DNA from: Anadara kagoshimensis
Lineage: Eukaryota; Mollusca; Bivalvia; Arcoida; Arcidae
DNA: 64,000 bases
Assembly (NCBI GenBank): GCA_021292105.1
Contig: CM037865.1
Span: forward strand, 66,600,630 to 66,664,629
Direction: 5' to 3'
Shown piece by piece: positions 61,801 to 64,000 of this stretch; the stretch's first letter is position 1; every line of letters starts with the position of its first letter. Under the pieces are notes generated by a model that saw only the letters and a list, made by a program, of their open reading frames with translations, was not told where the DNA came from and did not search any database. The position numbers were made by a program, and so were the translations under genes.

Positions 61801-62404
61801 GACCAAAGGTTATTATTCGTTTTAGCAAATTTATCTCAGCTATATAAAAATGGCTTTTAAAAGAAGCACTTTTAAAATCGCACACTCTCATAGTCTGTAC
61901 CCATTATGATGCAAGAAACCCTTTTTAAAAAGTATAAATTACTCAGAACGATTCAGAGATGTAATAATGCACATACAGCACAGACCTGTCGAAAGTTTAA
62001 CACTGAGCTTACGAAAATGACTCGAAATAGCGGCCACTGAGTGACTGGGATATGAAAAGCTAGTGACTGATCATGAAAACTGCTGAGAGATAGCTAGCAG
62101 CTGCCGAAAAGCTGTCGAGATATAGATAACGAGGTTAACTATCGATTCGGCACTTATCCGTTATCCTTTCGATGTACAGCGAATGGTGGAGGAATACTTA
62201 CAACCAAGGAACTACTTATTCATTCATAATTTCCTACGGGTTCATTCATAAATCTATCCGGCGACTGCAGGGCGCTCTTTACGAGCGGCAACACACGTAG
62301 AAATTTGTCATACTGCACCAATTTTAAAATAATTTGACAAAAAAAAAAACAATAATAAAAACCACTATTTGATGTCTTTTTATTTCAAAATTATTTTTTA
62401 ATAA

Positions 62405-64000
62405 GAATAAGCATCTTCTGCCTAGCAAAATATAGTTACAAGGTGTGAAATCAATTTAATTGATAATAAAAGGAACATGACAGAGAACGTCTAGTATATT
62501 CAGGGCAATTTGAATACAGAGACATCAATTTTCCATTTTCCATTACTGATATGAAGTAGCGTTAACGTCACACTGAACATTTTAACTCAGTGAGATTTCT
62601 TTGTCCGATGCTAAGGTAAAATAAAGCCAAGCTACAATTGGTATAAAATTACAATAGCATTTGAGTTAGGAAACTGAAATTCTTGCCCGGAGTACCAATA
62701 AAAAACAAACATGCAAATCCATGTTCAAACCACAATCCCAAAACAAATAAACTATACAATTAACAAGTAGACTCAACCAGTATGTACATTTTGACATTTA
62801 TTAAGTCGTAGTAATATTTAGACAATTTCACAGAACTCCCGTCTTGTAAAAATTCTCAAATCTGCATGGCATACATGGCTTATTGTCACATTACAACAAA
62901 GTGTTCAATTATAGAACAGACAATCTTCGTAATATTGATATTGTAATATCGATGCTTAATAACATATTACAGATTGTATTTTGTTCTATAAGTGTTTCTA
63001 ATACCTTCATTATCATATTACAAATACCTGAAACTATCATGTATATTTACCCAATTTTGTCGTTCTTTCTTTAACTACCTTGATGTATGTTGTAATACTC
63101 ACAAATAATGAGTATTTTTATTAAGTTTGATGTCTCTGTGTCCAAGATTGCCCTGGATATATTTAGCCCCCCCCCCCCCCCATAATTTCATGTACCTTTA
63201 ACCCGATTTAAAGTTTTAACTATGATTCTGGGTTGTGGTTCGGACATGGATTTGTATAGTTGTTTTTGATAGGTATAATCAAAAAGTATTTAACGATTTG
63301 CTTACTGGACATATATTACCGTTCGATAGCGAACCGTTTCGTTTTGGTAATCAATTGTTTGAACAGGTTTTGTAATTGATTTCCGCAATTACGGAGCACG
63401 TGGTCTAACTTTACTAGTGGGGGTTCACGAGTTTAACTTAATTTGGCAGTGTTCAGTTTTTACTTTGCTTTTGTATTTTGATTTAGATAAGGATTGGTAT
63501 GTTTGTTTTATTGATATGCATTACCAATATATGTCAAAATAATATTATGTAACCAAGATTTAACATCAGATGCAATGTCAGAGTACTATATCACTAATAT
63601 AGACTTTATCCTATGTTCAACAGATGTCTTGATATAATTTGTACCATTGGCTGTATCTCAAACAGTCATTACCAAAACAAGCGTAGAAGATAATTTTATA
63701 TCGCTTTTGTTGGTATCGGAAAAAAACCTATAAATACAAAAAAACTATTAAGAAAAATACTTTATTGAATAAATAATTGAAAATAACAAATAAATATCGA
63801 GATTTTTGAAAATATTTCCACTATTACATTACATAATAATTGGATACATATTACAATAGTAATCATTGCATTACTGAAGCATATACTTATAATCTAACGT
63901 AAACAAAACAATGGGGAAGTACAATGATGTGCGACAAGTAATCACAAATACAGAGGCAGTGACAGAGTTGGCTTTACGAAAATCCGATTTAATTTAAATT
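62405..64000 (+). repeat. Large repeat R2, longest copy, cut by window edge
   Basis: 62405-62740 matches 45950-46245 inverted, and 62740-64000 matches 33060-34330 directly. A C15 run at 63167-63181 sits in the embedded R1 fragment, where the other copies have G10-11 or a broken C run. Confidence 0.8.

Overview
This is an AT-rich, intron-containing animal nuclear sequence dominated by repeats. The exon structure (GT..AG introns, split domains), a secreted PAN/EGF-like/sushi/fibrinogen-domain lectin, a ZU5-UPA-death-domain gene, tRNA-derived SINEs with a shared 3' tail, and a repeat carrying GTCCGCGCG and GTTGCCATGGAAACGG blocks all point to a mollusc, most likely a bivalve. The species cannot be fixed from the sequence alone.

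Layout. 1-1837 (-): decayed gag-like part of a BEL/Pao-type LTR retrotransposon running off the left edge. 2968-3716 (-): frameshifted L1-type ORF1 with an IMPACT/UPF0029-like C-terminal segment. 4-16 kb: no host gene seen; many microsatellites, fold-back repeats, a 69-bp minisatellite and dispersed repeats. 16837-27407 (-): intact 7-exon gene A encoding a 399-residue secreted protein (signal peptide, PAN/apple-like domain, short EGF-like module, sushi/CCP, fibrinogen-related domain). 28-35 kb: repeats and SINEs. 35398-43318 (-): decayed ZU5-UPA-tandem death domain gene, interrupted by a 5'-truncated L1-type LINE at 37752-41063 that is flanked by a 21-bp target-site duplication (20 of 21 match). 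43.8-46.3 kb: fold-back element and an inverted copy of a repeat also present at 33 kb and 62.4 kb. 46768-55317 (+): gene B, the inverted sister of gene A with the same 7-exon layout but with a 4-bp insertion in exon 1 and a 1-bp deletion in exon 2, so probably a pseudogene. 55.4-64 kb: dispersed repeats only.

How it fits together. Genes A and B form a head-to-head imperfect palindrome with an ~18.5-kb spacer. Arms match closely through exons 1-4 and the introns between them, and again in the 3' UTR. Exons 5-7, which encode most of the fibrinogen domain, differ much more. In exon 7 I count 23 amino-acid-changing codons against 4 silent ones, which suggests diversification of the lectin recognition surface. 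Gene B also holds a second, broken copy of exon 6 that resembles gene A's exon 6 more than gene B's own. The secreted lectin pair brackets the relic of an intracellular death-domain adaptor, so the locus may be an immune-type gene region, but that is inference from family membership only.

All coordinates were read by eye; identities are hand counts or estimates.
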